64,000 nt of DNA from Yponomeuta sedellus (GCA_934045075.1 OW203727.1:23077311-23141310), one strand, 5' to 3'; positions 27,092 to 33,339 are shown, counted from the first letter of the stretch. A program made the numbers and translations. Notes: generated from the sequence alone by a model not told the origin.

Positions 27092-28865
27092 GAGACAGTG
27101 AGTTATTTGCTATAAGTAGCGAGTCAAACTTTGAGTGGACTGCTGGATAATCTTAGCTGAATGTCAGTTATGATAATTGCATAAATTGTAAAAATATAAT
27201 TAGGATAGAGTAATTGATAGGGCAATGTCAGTTGCGATAGTTGCATAAATAATGTTGCATAAATTGTGAATAGATTAATAAAATAGAAAATTTGTAAATT
27301 GTATATTGATGTCAACTATTTTAATTTAAATAAATGTATTATAAGTATGTATATGAATACATATAGGTATGTATATAAAGTCACAGCGAAAGTATGAATT
27401 GATTAGGCCGTACATAATTATTTAAGACATATTAGACAGATCTACAGAAGTACAATAAGTACTTAGTATAGGGCTAACAAGATCTGTGTTATGTTTGACT
27501 TCTGTTACAGGTGCTAACTTGACGATAGATTTAATACAATAAATACATATATAACATCCAAGACCCGAGACAAACTAGAAAAGTTCGTTTCCTAGTTTGA
27601 CCCGGTTCGGGGATCGAACCCGATCGGTTCGACCTCTGACAATATAGACCCCTGAAAAATTTGTTGGTCACTCCGGGCCATATTTGTCATATTTGTTGCA
27701 AATGTCCCCATACCAACACGGGGCCAACAACCTTGAAAACTCGTATTGACAAAATTATCTGCTCCTCTCGGCACCTTAACCATTTTCAACTCAACCATTT
27801 TTTTTTACTTAGTTTACGTTTTAATTCTTGCAACGCAATAATAAAGTCCACTAATTCAATTATTTCTGTGTACACTTATTGCAACGATGAGATTTACTTT
27901 TTCATTCGGCGAAACCAAATTACGTAAGATCAATTAGCAATAAAAACAAGTCTAGCATTTCACCCACCCAACACTGGCGCTTCTGGTCACTCCTGTTCTA
28001 CTGATGTAGAACCAACTTAGAGGTCACCAAAGATAGAAGTGGGTGTGTCGAGATTGCGGTCAGCCTTCGGCCTTGACTTGAGATGATCGACGCAGTACTA
28101 TCGGGCAAAAGTAAGAGTGAATTGAGGATTTAGTGTATAGCGGAGCGGGGAGCGATTTAGCTATTTTAGAACATATACAACTTCTAAAATATATTAAAAG
28201 TTCTAAAATATATTGTAGCTATTGCTAGGGAACAAAAAGACGAGTACAAAAAGGTTGAGGGTTTACTTATATGCTGGACATACCACACACTCGTGGTGGT
28301 TAAATACAGTGTTTGGCCAAATGCTTAAATTATATTTATTCCGAGTTCATTTTAATAATTTGAGTCACATAATGACAAAAAAACGGATAAGACGACTGTT
28401 TTTGAACTTACAATATAATATCAACGTGCTAAACAGTCGCACCAACTCCACCAATCCGGACTTGGCCCCCGTGGTGGAGTATGGCCTATACCTTTCTCAG
28501 GAAGCGACTTGTGCCCCTCCGGAGGTCTTATTTATTTATTTTATACCAATTCCCAGGCACTGCAGCGTCCGAGTGGTCCCTTCACCTACCTAGTTTAAGT
28601 GAAGATGCCACTGGAAGCTGTATAAATCACCTCACCTCATCACCTCATTACGTAGATTTTACACCCAATAGAATTGTGTGCTATGTTTATTTCGAAAGTA
28701 TTATAACTACAATGTTACTAAAAGAAGAGAAACATTTGTGGCTAATCTGTATTATTTTACCAACAGAGAGCAGTACCAAGGAATTAAGCCGCCGGTGCTG
28801 CGATCGGAGCTTGACTTCGACCCTGGCTCCAAGTATCACATCCCGGCCAATATCCCCTACATCAG
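3086..28865 (+). CDS. Angiotensin-converting enzyme (ACE/Ance-like, M2 zinc peptidase), partial, eight exons
   Basis: M2-family dipeptidyl carboxypeptidases are secreted or ectoenzymes that remove C-terminal dipeptides from peptides; insect members process hormones and act in haemolymph and reproduction. Eight exons (3086-3241, 4731-4971, 5230-5312, 5952-6158, 7216-7385, 8015-8139, 24103-24346, 28767-28865) join in phase to about 442 residues with no stop. The zinc motif HHEMAH, the second-ligand region [15 protein letters not shown], and [10 protein letters not shown] followed by PYI(R) appear in family order. Cysteine pairs matching testis-ACE C152-C158 and C352-C370 are present. All junctions are GT-AG except intron 7, which is GC-AG. 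The N-terminus with signal peptide and about 150 C-terminal residues are absent from what I could find. Odd residues: Gln where testis ACE has His353, Cys at 360, Ala at 408 and Glu at 415. The family call is secure; which Ance paralogue this is, and whether it is active, are unknown. Confidence 0.93.
3494..3950 (-). mobile_element. Foldback tRNA-like element, 457-bp composite
   Basis: Flanked by the 14-bp direct repeat acatatgaaatgaa (3480-3493 and 3951-3964). The left end starts tttaaaaacctatttagagg and the right end is the family tail with TTAGCACGGGTTAGTGCATT. Inside are an antisense tRNA-like head (B box on the minus strand near 3535), its roughly 200-bp body, and two successive perfect palindromes of the tail (3776-3840 and 3858-3920). 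It lies in ACE intron 1. Confidence 0.8.
4494..4668 (+). repeat. tRNA-headed SINE (type B), 5'-truncated
   Basis: Begins inside the head (cccgggttcaatccccggcc) and runs to tagtatagggcta. In ACE intron 1. Confidence 0.7.
4731..4971 (+). CDS. ACE exon 2 (first disulfide loop, W-rich helix)
   Basis: Starts [18 protein letters not shown] after the acceptor ttttccag and ends in phase 1 before gtaagt. It carries the first cysteine pair, with the insect-like eight-residue spacing between the two Cys, then [17 protein letters not shown] and LTNQAARLN, both typical M2-family helices. Confidence 0.92.
5230..5312 (+). CDS. ACE exon 3
   Basis: Enters in phase 1 (completing an Asn codon), reads [14 protein letters not shown] then [13 protein letters not shown], and leaves in phase 0 at gtaata. 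It continues the ARLN-nFtDa-y-W segment split by intron 2. The acceptor is tgttttcag. Confidence 0.92.
5695..5905 (+). mobile_element. Helitron-like non-autonomous element in ACE intron 3
   Basis: Starts tcatacaaatattataaagg and ends gcacacctagt; the frequent lepidopteran non-autonomous Helitron layout ending CTAGT. It ends 46 bp before exon 4. Confidence 0.55.
5952..6158 (+). CDS. ACE exon 4 (LHAYVRRRL and GDMWGQSW motifs)
   Basis: 69 codons, phase 0 to phase 0. It contains [16 protein letters not shown] and [15 protein letters not shown], hallmark ACE motifs. The Gln of GQSW matches testis-ACE Gln281, which holds the substrate C-terminal carboxylate. The donor is gtaaat. A Helitron-like element ends about 45 bp upstream of the acceptor. 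Confidence 0.95.
6833..6984 (-). mobile_element. Foldback tRNA-like element, 152 bp
   Basis: Target-site duplication ttataacttggtt at 6820-6832 and 6985-6997. It has the family left end (aaacctatttagaagc), an antisense tRNA-like head with its middle deleted, and the inverted left end followed by the tail gcacgggttagtgcaa. In ACE intron 4. Confidence 0.8.
7216..7385 (+). CDS. ACE exon 5 (region of testis-ACE Cys352/His353)
   Basis: Reads [15 protein letters not shown] through PPDFW to [16 protein letters not shown], phase 0 to phase 2, donor gtaaga. Aligning Cys352 of testis ACE with the Cys of CQPSAW puts Gln at 353 (normally the substrate-binding His), Pro at 354 and Cys at 360. The splice sites are strong, so the substitutions are not alignment artefacts of a wrong boundary. 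Confidence 0.93.
7513..7662. mobile_element. TTAA-flanked foldback MITE in ACE intron 5
   Basis: TTAA at 7509-7512 and 7663-7666. Arms of about 48 bp (aagtgaaaattactttgc..., ...gcaaagtaattttcact) are inverted with one small gap. The TTAA target suggests a piggyBac-related origin. Confidence 0.65.
8015..8139 (+). CDS. ACE exon 6 (zinc-binding HEMAH)
   Basis: Enters in phase 2 after cccctcag and contains IKMC (second Cys of the 352-370 pair), then [21 protein letters not shown] supplies two zinc-ligand His residues and the catalytic Glu. It ends RDGANP plus one base, in phase 1, at gtaaga. Confidence 0.95.
8755..8892 (-). repeat. tRNA-headed SINE (type D)
   Basis: Contains ctggtcccaatctagggtaac, ctgaggccatttgtac and the B box complement ttatcgaacccacgacct. 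In ACE intron 6. Confidence 0.6.
9620..9872 (+). mobile_element. tRNA-headed SINE (type E)
   Basis: B box GGTTCGATTCCC near 9646, body with gctaaccgtgaaggaaaaaa and tgaggaaacctgagtcaaat, ending ctctgagagaagg. Copies lie at 29197-29335, 48540-48850, 51020-51275 and 59505-59765. Confidence 0.7.
9873..10799. other. Intron 6 sequence without recognised feature
   Basis: AT-rich; nothing beyond possible decayed repeats. Confidence 0.4.
10800..10985 (-). repeat. LINE 3' UTR
   Basis: attggcggtcttatagctta, cttccagacaacctttggat, then gtggattgcacgaagaatat. Related to 58785-58965. Confidence 0.55.
11568..11906 (-). mobile_element. 5S-rRNA-derived SINE, near full length
   Basis: On the minus strand the head carries GTTAAGCAACA, then GCGGTCAGGTGCAG and GATGGGTGACCG in the order and spacing of the 5S rRNA internal promoter (A box and C box). 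A body ending in the conserved 3' part with CCACCAACCCGGA follows, and then the GACCCGTGCC segment. Confidence 0.75.
12174..12228. repeat. Hairpin with 17-bp stem
   Basis: ttttgaagagaggattt pairs with aaatcctctcttcaaaa across a loop of about 20 bases. Confidence 0.5.
12540..12712 (+). mobile_element. Helitron-like non-autonomous element
   Basis: tatctataatgtaaaacgaa to gggtcagctagt; same family as 29521-29692, with identical end. Confidence 0.6.
12926..13127. mobile_element. MITE with about 36-bp inverted repeats
   Basis: tacgaggctgatttttcaat at 12942 onward is inverted at 13092-13127. A second copy of ggctgatttttcaat lies just left, so the left end is partly doubled. The interior has no coding capacity. 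Confidence 0.7.
13128..13262 (+). repeat. Helitron-like 5' part
   Basis: tataaatgtgaaaagggagg and cacgcggtaacggctgaacg; the 3' end is missing. Confidence 0.45.
13265..13512 (-). repeat. tRNA-headed SINE (type B), minus strand
   Basis: A-rich tail on the left, body, and B box ggggatcgaaccc on plus near 13455; the head ends in diverged sequence. Confidence 0.7.
13835..13992 (+). mobile_element. Foldback-family tRNA-like SINE copy
   Basis: Target-site duplication aaataaagtc at 13825-13834 and 13993-14002. A clean tRNA-like head (A box GGCTCAATTGGTAGAGCG, B box GGTTCGAATCC) is preceded by the GTACGTAATACAGAG leader and ends at the CTCTAAATAGG segment. Confidence 0.85.
14209..14288. mobile_element. 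Minimal foldback element, 80 bp
   Basis: Target-site duplication atattattttta at 14197-14208 and 14289-14300. Only the two family ends remain: aaaacctatttagaggc on the left, a short joint, and the inverted left end plus tail on the right. There is no tRNA-like part. Confidence 0.8.
14325..14530 (+). mobile_element. tRNA-headed SINE (type C)
   Basis: Head GTATGGCGCAGCGGTAGCGC with B box GGTTCGAACCC, body with gggtatcctagtgtggggcc, ending ataaatgttatgttaaatg. Minus copies lie at 112-279 and 20985-21030. Confidence 0.75.
14630..14750 (+). mobile_element. RTE-class LINE 3' tail, 121-bp insertion
   Basis: Duplication acattgtttttt at 14618-14629 and 14751-14762. It ends tatgtccagcagtggac, then a (GAC)n tail. 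Confidence 0.75.
14892..15790 (+). mobile_element. Possible PIF/Harbinger-like deletion derivative
   Basis: Short inverted ends (gccttatt at 14892 and aataaggc at 15778-15785) and subterminal repeats around ggtttaaacca on both sides. Inside, at 15124-15213, a short plus frame [19 protein letters not shown] stops after 30 codons; acidic starts like this occur in Harbinger transposases. Evidence is thin. Confidence 0.35.
15893..16235 (-). mobile_element. 5S-rRNA-derived SINE, diverged copy
   Basis: Same order as the 11568-11906 copy; the 5S-like part (gtttacccatccatgcac on plus) is diverged. Confidence 0.7.
16500..16670. other. CpG-dense, GC-rich island in an AT-rich intron
   Basis: Unusually rich in CG and GCGC words (gtgcgcttgcgcaagcgtga, ttgcgcgcgcgtta), unlike its surroundings. 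No repeat family recognised and no convincing reading frame. It could be a regulatory element or an unknown repeat. Confidence 0.4.
16671..19077. other. Intron 6 sequence, mostly unique
   Basis: Only the hairpin at 18393-18428 stands out. Short open frames show no coding signature. Confidence 0.45.
18393..18428. repeat. Perfect short hairpin
   Basis: attcgactgacatga is inverted as tcatgtcagtcgaat with a six-base loop. In ACE intron 6; function unknown. Confidence 0.5.
19078..19340 (+). mobile_element. tRNA-headed SINE (type B), near full length
   Basis: Head GGCCTCGGTGGCGCAGCGG with B box GGTTCGATCCC, body ending tagtatagggctaacgagat, then an A-rich (AATAA) tail. Other copies lie at 4494-4668, 13265-13512 and 27427-27625. 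Confidence 0.8.
19459..19756 (-). mobile_element. Solo LTR
   Basis: On minus it starts TGTAACAGTGCAAACCTC and ends in CA. The flanking 4-bp repeat ggcc (19455-19458, 19757-19760) supports LTR-LTR recombination. Confidence 0.7.
20349..20475 (-). repeat. LINE 3' UTR
   Basis: gataagataagaatattctt tail, then attggcggccttattgc and cttccagacaacctt (family also at 10800-10985, 56080-56305 and 58785-58965). Confidence 0.6.
20622..20925 (+). mobile_element. LTR with primer-binding site, truncated LTR retrotransposon
   Basis: Starts TGTAACGGTGCAAACCTC and ends acaacatcaca; immediately after it lies TGGCGCCCAACGTGGGG, a classic tRNA primer-binding site. No gag or pol follows. Two minus-strand solo LTRs of the same family are in the window. 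Confidence 0.7.
20985..21025 (-). repeat. tRNA-headed SINE (type C), tail fragment
   Basis: cttacatacaagcacatacattgcttctgg matches the 3' end of the type C copies. Confidence 0.5.
21030..22447. other. Intron 6 sequence without recognised gene
   Basis: AT-rich. The 104-codon minus frame at 21037-21351 lies in low-complexity AT-rich DNA and matches nothing I recognise. Confidence 0.4.
22448..23086. mobile_element. Penelope-like remnant between inverted terminal repeats
   Basis: Arms of about 200 bp (22448-22660 and about 22880-23086) are inverted copies. They begin and end with a TTATTTTCGGGGCTTAA-type sequence and contain the motif GACCAC, a six-bp hairpin, then GAAACGTCG. The centre codes, on the minus strand, a Penelope-type C-terminal segment. 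Related single copies of the terminal motif lie at 44396-44560, 23602-23710 and 24556-24690. Confidence 0.6.
22680..22870 (-). pseudogene. Penelope-like retroelement C-terminal fragment
   Basis: The minus-strand frame reads [19 protein letters not shown], then [13 protein letters not shown], an in-frame TAA, and [18 protein letters not shown]. The arrangement [25 protein letters not shown] is what I recall at the end of insect Penelope-like proteins after the GIY-YIG endonuclease; this is a recollection and no search was made. One nonsense codon and no upstream coding sequence: a dead fragment. Confidence 0.55.
23602..23710 (-). repeat. Penelope-terminal-like repeat upstream of ACE exon 7
   Basis: Inverted copy of about 24585-24695, with roughly nine of ten positions matching by eye. 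On the minus strand it has the same GACCAC, GGCAC/GTGCC stem and GAAACGT order. Confidence 0.6.
24103..24346 (+). CDS. ACE exon 7 (third zinc ligand, DKLAFLPF region)
   Basis: Completes an Ala codon and reads [19 protein letters not shown] through [19 protein letters not shown] to [11 protein letters not shown]. The Glu of FHEA is the third zinc ligand. The acceptor is cccaacag and the donor is the non-canonical AG|GCAAGT; only this junction keeps the frame into exon 8. Intron 6, before it, is about 16 kb. Inverted copies of a Penelope-like terminal sequence flank the exon. Confidence 0.94.
24556..24690. repeat. Small Penelope-terminal-like foldback in intron 7
   Basis: The left half (tttttatacggatactcg) is repeated inverted at the right (cgagtgaaatccgtataa). 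Between them lies GACCAC, the stem GGCAC/GTGCC, then GAAACGTCGG. The 105-bp right part matches, in inverted orientation, 23602-23710 on the other side of ACE exon 7. Confidence 0.6.
25010..26740. other. Intron 7 sequence without recognised feature
   Basis: AT-rich; nothing coding seen. Confidence 0.4.
26742..27095 (-). repeat. LINE 3' UTR with AAAT microsatellite
   Basis: The left edge (attgattgattaatcattta) is typical of a CR1-like terminal repeat, followed by a (CA)n run and about 250 bp of UTR-like sequence. At 27049-27090 a long (AAAT)n run follows. Confidence 0.5.
27427..27625 (-). repeat. tRNA-headed SINE (type B), rearranged
   Basis: Same family with a small internal rearrangement around 27445-27500; the B box region is ggggatcgaacccgatcgg. 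Confidence 0.6.
28438..28502 (+). repeat. 5S-derived SINE, short 3' fragment
   Basis: ccaccaatccggacttgg followed by the gtggtggagtatggcct segment. Confidence 0.5.
28767..28865 (+). CDS. ACE exon 8 (Lys511/His513/Tyr520 region), last found
   Basis: Starts by completing the Arg codon and reads [20 protein letters not shown], then [12 protein letters not shown] plus two bases of Arg. Lys, His and Tyr match testis-ACE Lys511, His513 and Tyr520. The donor is gttagt. The next expected segment (YFVSF..., the final Cys pair and C-terminal helices) was not found to the right. Confidence 0.93.
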
Positions 28866-28943
28866 GTTAGTGATATAGGCATCTAATTCAGTTGTGTCGA
28901 AATTTTTTGTAACACTGAGAGCCTAGGTTGAGGTTGAGCACTA

Positions 28944-29194
28944 CAGTCTATTTATTCTTACTTGTCCAATTTAGTTAACAAGATTCTACCCTTAAACTTT
29001 TTAGTCCAAAAATGCCATATTTCCATAAATGAAGTAACTTGGAACACTCTTTTAGATAACACGCTGCCAATTTTATAAACACAGTTCATGATAGTTCATG
29101 AATTTGCGAGAAAATGTCTAGTTTAGGCATCTAATCTCAATTTTAACGTTAGAATCTTGCTTACTAAATTGGACAAGTAAGAATAAATAGACTA
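28944..29194. mobile_element. TA-flanked MITE just after ACE exon 8
   Basis: TA at 28942-28943 and 29195-29196. Inverted arms of about 43 bp (agtctatttattcttacttg...). The interior is non-coding. Confidence 0.65.
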
Positions 29195-29196
29195 TA

Positions 29197-29335
29197 CCTG
29201 AGTGTCTGAGGTGTTCAGATACCTCAGCACTTGAAATGGCCAATTCGCGATGGGCACGCGTGGTGCCTATACCCGTTAAGCCCATCCTCTCTCCCTCTCT
29301 GAGAGAAAGTATGTGCCCTGCAGGGAGACGTTTAT
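29197..29335 (+). repeat. SINE type E, 3' part
   Basis: ctgaggtgttcagatacctc, cgatgggcacgcgtggtg and ctctctgagagaaag; head missing. Confidence 0.6.
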
Positions 29336-29520
29336 ATGTTACAAAAACATATCAAGTACTAAAAGAGTACTTAATTTTTTTTCTTTTTAAGTCAAGTAAG
29401 TTAATCCGGATTGTAGTCAGTAATCTGCAGTGCTTACGAAAGTCAGTTCAAATAATAAAAATCTCCTCTTTTATTTTCTGTATATAATTTATGATTTTGA
29501 AGGTTCCGCCACATAATCTT

Positions 29521-29692
29521 CTATAATATAAAAATGAATCGCTGAATGTGTTGGTGAGCGCAAATCTCGAGAACAGCTGAACCGATTTCGCTAATTCCTT
29601 TTTTTAGAATATTCCTTGAAGTACGAGGATGGTTCTTACGATGGGGAGAAAAATTTAAAAATGAAAACGAAGTTCGTTGGGTCAGCTAGTAC
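29521..29692 (+). mobile_element. Helitron-like non-autonomous element
   Basis: ctataatataaaaatgaatc to gggtcagctagt. A close copy is at 12540-12712. Confidence 0.6.
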
Positions 29693-29699
29693 ATAATAT

Positions 29700-31300
29700 T
29701 TGTAGCCGAGGATTATTCAACAGTGTAAATCATCCAACGACAAAGTGAAAAGTGTGATTTGCGTAGAAAAGTGTTTTATATTTTGGTACGCATTGCATAC
29801 TAGAATTATTTGGTTGATTAACCCACAAGTAGTGAGTTCCATTTGAAGCGTAATCGACTCCATTCTGTTCGCTCTGGAAACGAAGATAAGTGCATACAAT
29901 TAACTATATTATGACACAGAACTGGCTGTAGCAAGCTTGGAATTTTTCTTACGTTTTAACAGTTCATTAGGTGCATGCAATAGGTTTATTCGGTGCGTTT
30001 AGACTGGACAAATCATACAAATTGTATTCTTTGATTCTTTAGGAATATAATATTGTTTGCTGAATTTTTCTGCCTATAAAAGCCTTCCTTTTAGAACCAG
30101 CTCCCTTTAGGGGGTGAGTAATAATTTTTATCAATGAAACGAAAGACGTTTGTTTTGCCAGGATTGTGACTAGTGGCAAGCTTACTTTTGGATATAGGAT
30201 GCTTTAGTTTATGGGTATCCTATTTCCAAAAAAATTAAAAGCCCGTTAAAGTAGTAAAAGAGGTTAGCTGATTGTAGGTAACAAAGAAAATATTCTAGAA
30301 AACTTTCAGATCTTAATAAACTTTTCAGTTTCTCATTCTCCTTCAAATTAACGAACTGAACTTTTAGAATACTGCAGTATACAAGAATTTGTCTGGTCTA
30401 AACCAGCCGCTTGATGCAATATATGCTATATTGTGGCTGTAAGATCATAACTAACTAGAGTTATAGGCTTCTGGCATTGCATAAGTCTGTTCGGGTGTTG
30501 CAGTAACGTCGAAGCCTCCAGATTTGAGCTTGCGTGCAACTTTACAATCATATTGGTTGTAAAACTTGCGTAGGTGTTTCGATATGTCACACCGTCCATC
30601 AAAAGTCTACTCTACATGTTTCATTCGGTCCAAGGTTTCAAAAGTACAGATTTATCAGCTGATGTGTTTAATCTAATTAAAGTTTATTATGGTTGCCTCA
30701 ATTAATAGGTCAATGCACTTACTGTTGCAAAATGAGTTATTTGTAAACTTAAATAGTGCTTGCAATAGATTATGTCTGCGTTTATGTGTGTTGACTGCTA
30801 TTTTAGTTATTTTTTTCTGGTGTACACAATAAGGAATGTTCTTATCTTATATGGATTACCAGCTGAAAAGTTGTTTTGCCATATTTAAACCCCACGACCT
30901 ATTCTCCAATCTATCAAATATACTCAAAATATTGTTGAAGCCGTTTCGGCGGAGTTTGGCAATAAACACCCAGACATTAGATAATTTTAATAAAATAAAA
31001 TTTCGCATGATTTATTAATTATATTACTGCCTAGTGGGGTCATACAAGTTTGAGCACGAAGCCAGATGAAGTGTGAAACTTTTTTTCTGTGTCGAGTATT
31101 TGTTCTAAATAGTTTTAATTTGCCAACAGCCATATGCAATTCCAATACTCACCGTGTTCCTTGACCATAGTCTAGATATCGTATTTCGTTCTATTAAGTA
31201 AAGTAAAATGATACTACTAGCTACTGCCGATCATTGGAACCAACTGACCAAAATGTACATACAAATCAAATAGGATGCCAAAAAAAAACATCAGAGTTAT
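29700..31300. other. Between ACE exon 8 and the PYPV-repeat gene; nothing recognised
   Basis: No ACE-like continuation (YFVSF, final Cys pair) and no known repeat was found here on either strand. Confidence 0.45.
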
Positions 31301-31311
31301 TTTTCAAATTT

Positions 31312-31317
31312 TTTAAT
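31312..31317 (-). terminator. Candidate poly(A) signal of the PYPV-repeat gene
   Basis: ATTAAA on the minus strand, about 147 bp after the stop codon. No AATAAA was seen closer to the stop. This is weak evidence. Confidence 0.35.
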
Positions 31318-31463
31318 ACTTTTGGTAATATTTCATATATTTACACATCACAATATGTTCAGTCGGACCAGTCGTACAAAAAAAAACAAAGCTTAAACAC
31401 AAGAGAACTAAAAACAAAATAACCGCTAGAAACTAAAAAATGGGAGAGATCATCGTTGCAGGG

Positions 31464-32651
31464 TTAGTGGTGGTACTCCTCGTGCCCACCTTCCTGGCCA
31501 TAGGATTCCTGGCCATAGGATTCTTGGCCATAGGATTCCTGGCCATAGGATTCCTGGCCATAGGATTCGTAGCCACCATGGCCCTGTTCCTGCTGGCCGT
31601 GGTGTTCAATTGGCTCGTGTTGCTCGTGCTTGACCACGATGGGAACTGGGACCTTCACTGGGTACGGGACGTGCTTCTCGACTGGGTAGGCAACGTGCTT
31701 CTCAATGGTGAAGGGGATAGGCCTATCAACGGGCACCTTGACGGGGTACGGGACCTCCTTCTCGACCGGGTACGGGATCACCTTCTCGACCGGGTACGGG
31801 GCGGGCACTGGGACCTTGACGGGGTAGGGGACGGGCTTCTCGACGTGAACAGGGACGGGCCTGTCGACGGGGACCTTTACTGGGTACGGCACTTTCTTTT
31901 CGACTGGGTACGGAACCTTCTTCTCAACGGTGTAAGGCACGGGCTTCTCAACGTGAACTGGTACTGGGTTATCGACGGGCACCTTGACCGGGTAGTGGAC
32001 AATCTTCTCAACTGGGTACGGGGCGGGAACGTGCACTGGGACCTTCACTGGGTACGGGATCTTCTTCTCCACTGGGTAGGGCTGGGGCACGGGCACTTTG
32101 ACGGGCACTGGGATGTGCTTCTCTACGGGGTACGGAACTTTCTCGTAGACCTTGACCGGCACAGGGTTGTCGACTGGGACCTTGACTGGGTACGGCACGT
32201 GTTTGGTCACTGGGTACGGCTTGGGGATGTGCACGGGTACTTTAATGATCTCCTTGACGGGGTAGTGCACAGTCTTGACCACTGGGTAGGGTTGAGGTAC
32301 ATGTACCTTTACTGGGTAAGGCACTTTCTTTTCGACCGGATAGGGGATGTGCTTCTCGACGGGGTAGGGTACTGGCACCTTTTTCACTATGGTGATAGTT
32401 TTCTCCTCATGGACGTGGTGACCGTGCTCCTCAATGCCACCAAGGTCACCGCCGAAGCCTTCGTGTCCGCCATAGCTTTCGTGCCCGCCGAAGCCTTCGT
32501 GGCCACCGAAGTCCCCGTAGAAGTCGGCGAGTCCCCGCTTGTCCTGTTTCTTGGAATCTTCCACCGGTTTGGGCTCAGCCTTGGTGTCTTTCTCGGCCTT
32601 CTCCTCTGCCGTGGCCAGGCTAATAGCCACGGCCAGGAACAAGGTGGACCT
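31464..32651 (-). CDS. PYPV-repeat protein, exon 2
   Basis: 395 codons plus stop (TAA at 31466-31464). The acceptor is ctttactccacag with the exon starting AGG TCC ACC TTG, which gives R-S-T-L in frame with MKLL. The five GQESY units are encoded by a near-perfect 15-bp repeat at about 31490-31570, so copy number is likely to vary between alleles. Confidence 0.9.
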   Translation of the reverse strand, partial: RSTLFLAVAISLATAEEKAEKDTKAEPKPVEDSKKQDKRGLADFYGDFGGHEGFGGHESYGGHEGFGGDLGGIEEHGHHVHEEKTITIVKKVPVPYPVEKHIPYPVEKKVPYPVKVHVPQPYPVVKTVHYPVKEIIKVPVHIPKPYPVTKHVPYPVKVPVDNPVPVKVYEKVPYPVEKHIPVPVKVPVPQPYPVEKKIPYPVKVPVHVPAPYPVEKIVHYPVKVPVDNPVPVHVEKPVPYTVEKKVPYPVEKKVPYPVKVPVDRPVPVHVEKPVPYPVKVPVPAPYPVEKVIPYPVEKEVPYPVKVPVDRPIPFTIEKHVAYPVEKHVPYPVKVPVPIVVKHEQHEPIEHHGQQEQGHGGYESYGQESYGQESYGQESYGQESYGQEGGHEEYHH

Positions 32652-33262
32652 CTGTGGAGTAAAGAAAAGTAACTGTTAGTACACGATCTAAAGTGGTAAA
32701 TTGATTTTAATGTCAGTGCTTGAAATTTTATAATTGGTTCAGTTGGTAAAGTGGCAACTCTGGTGCTGCTAAAGTAAAGTTTGGTAATTTTTGCTTAACA
32801 GGAAGACTGCTAGTGTTCACGTCTATTGTTAATCCATTTTCATGGCTATGTGTACGGTGATCAATATGAGTAACCTTCGATTAAAACAATGAATCACTTC
32901 AATTTAATAAGACATGTTGATTTTATAATTACTCTCGTTAGGATTCTACAATTTGTATGTTTATGTAAACCACAAACATAAGGAGTGGGCTATCCAAAAA
33001 TTAAAGCGAGAATTCCCGCGGCACTTAACACAAAACCACTGTCCGAAACACTTAAAAAAATCATAGCATGACGATGAAACACTTCACTTTATCTTTCACA
33101 GCTTATGCCAATTTCCGCAAACTACTTTTTGGTAGAAACCTGCTTTTGTTTTCAATTCCAGCCTACGTCGTTTCGAACACCATCCTAACTCGGAATCAAC
33201 TTAAGTGTTTTTTTTTTTCACCATAAAATGAGGAATATTTTCTTACTAACCAGTAATTTCAT
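31464..33262 (-). CDS. Secreted PYPV-repeat structural (cuticle-type) protein, two exons
   Basis: Exon 1 (33251-33262) codes only MKLL and ends at gttagt; exon 2 (31464-32651) follows cag at the acceptor in phase 0. The 399-residue product begins with a clear signal peptide, MKLLRSTLFLAVAISLATA. Then come a charged Lys/Glu segment ending in dibasic KR (about residue 43), a GGHEGFGGHESYGG Gly/His-rich part, about 250 residues of PYPVEK/VPYPVKVPV repeats, and a C-terminal run of GQESY repeats ending EEYHH. There is no Cys, chitin-binding R&R motif or catalytic domain. A tiny first exon ending just inside the signal peptide is common in insect cuticle and chorion genes. I infer a structural role in cuticle or another extracellular matrix. 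Low-complexity proteins of this kind are often misnamed as zinc-finger proteins. The gene may lie inside an ACE intron. Confidence 0.88.
33251..33262 (-). CDS. PYPV-repeat protein, exon 1 coding part (MKLL)
   Basis: ATG AAA TTA CTG followed by the donor gttagtaag, about 600 bp upstream of exon 2. It supplies the only ATG that gives a complete signal peptide, and lies about 70 bp downstream of a TATA box. It is too short to appear as an open reading frame. Confidence 0.8.
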
Positions 33263-33328
33263 GATCGCCTAACTTGCTATGCAGCGAATGCCTCGATGGG
33301 AGTGTGCCTGTTCGAGTATCATTCACCA

Positions 33329-33335
33329 TTTTATA
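33329..33335 (-). promoter_or_regulatory. TATA box of the PYPV-repeat gene
   Basis: TATAAAA on the minus strand, 67 bp upstream of the ATG. Transcription would start near 33305, leaving a short 5' UTR, the usual layout of highly expressed insect cuticle genes. Confidence 0.65.
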
Positions 33336-33339
33336 CCAC

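Larger units (their letters stand above)
24347..28766 (+). other. ACE intron 7 with GC-AG boundaries
   Basis: The exon ends ttgag and the intron starts gcaagt; apart from the C at +2 the donor matches the consensus, as is usual for the minor GC-AG class. The acceptor is ttaccaacag. The nearest GT downstream of the exon end would shift the frame. The intron contains a Penelope-like foldback (24556-24690), LINE 3' UTR sequence and a SINE. Confidence 0.85.

Noticed and set aside
27049..27095. CRISPR-like or functional tandem array
   Set aside because: A simple AAAT microsatellite at a LINE tail; no CRISPR array exists in the window and none is expected in an insect genome.
28222..28870. 123- and 129-codon plus frames before ACE exon 8
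   Set aside because: They run through a 5S-derived SINE fragment and into exon 8 in the wrong frame.
31440..32672. 410-codon plus-strand frame covering the PYPV gene
   Set aside because: It is the exact antisense of the repeat-coding exon; repeated codons keep the opposite frame open. No signal, splice or domain evidence, whereas the minus strand has signal peptide, promoter and splice sites.
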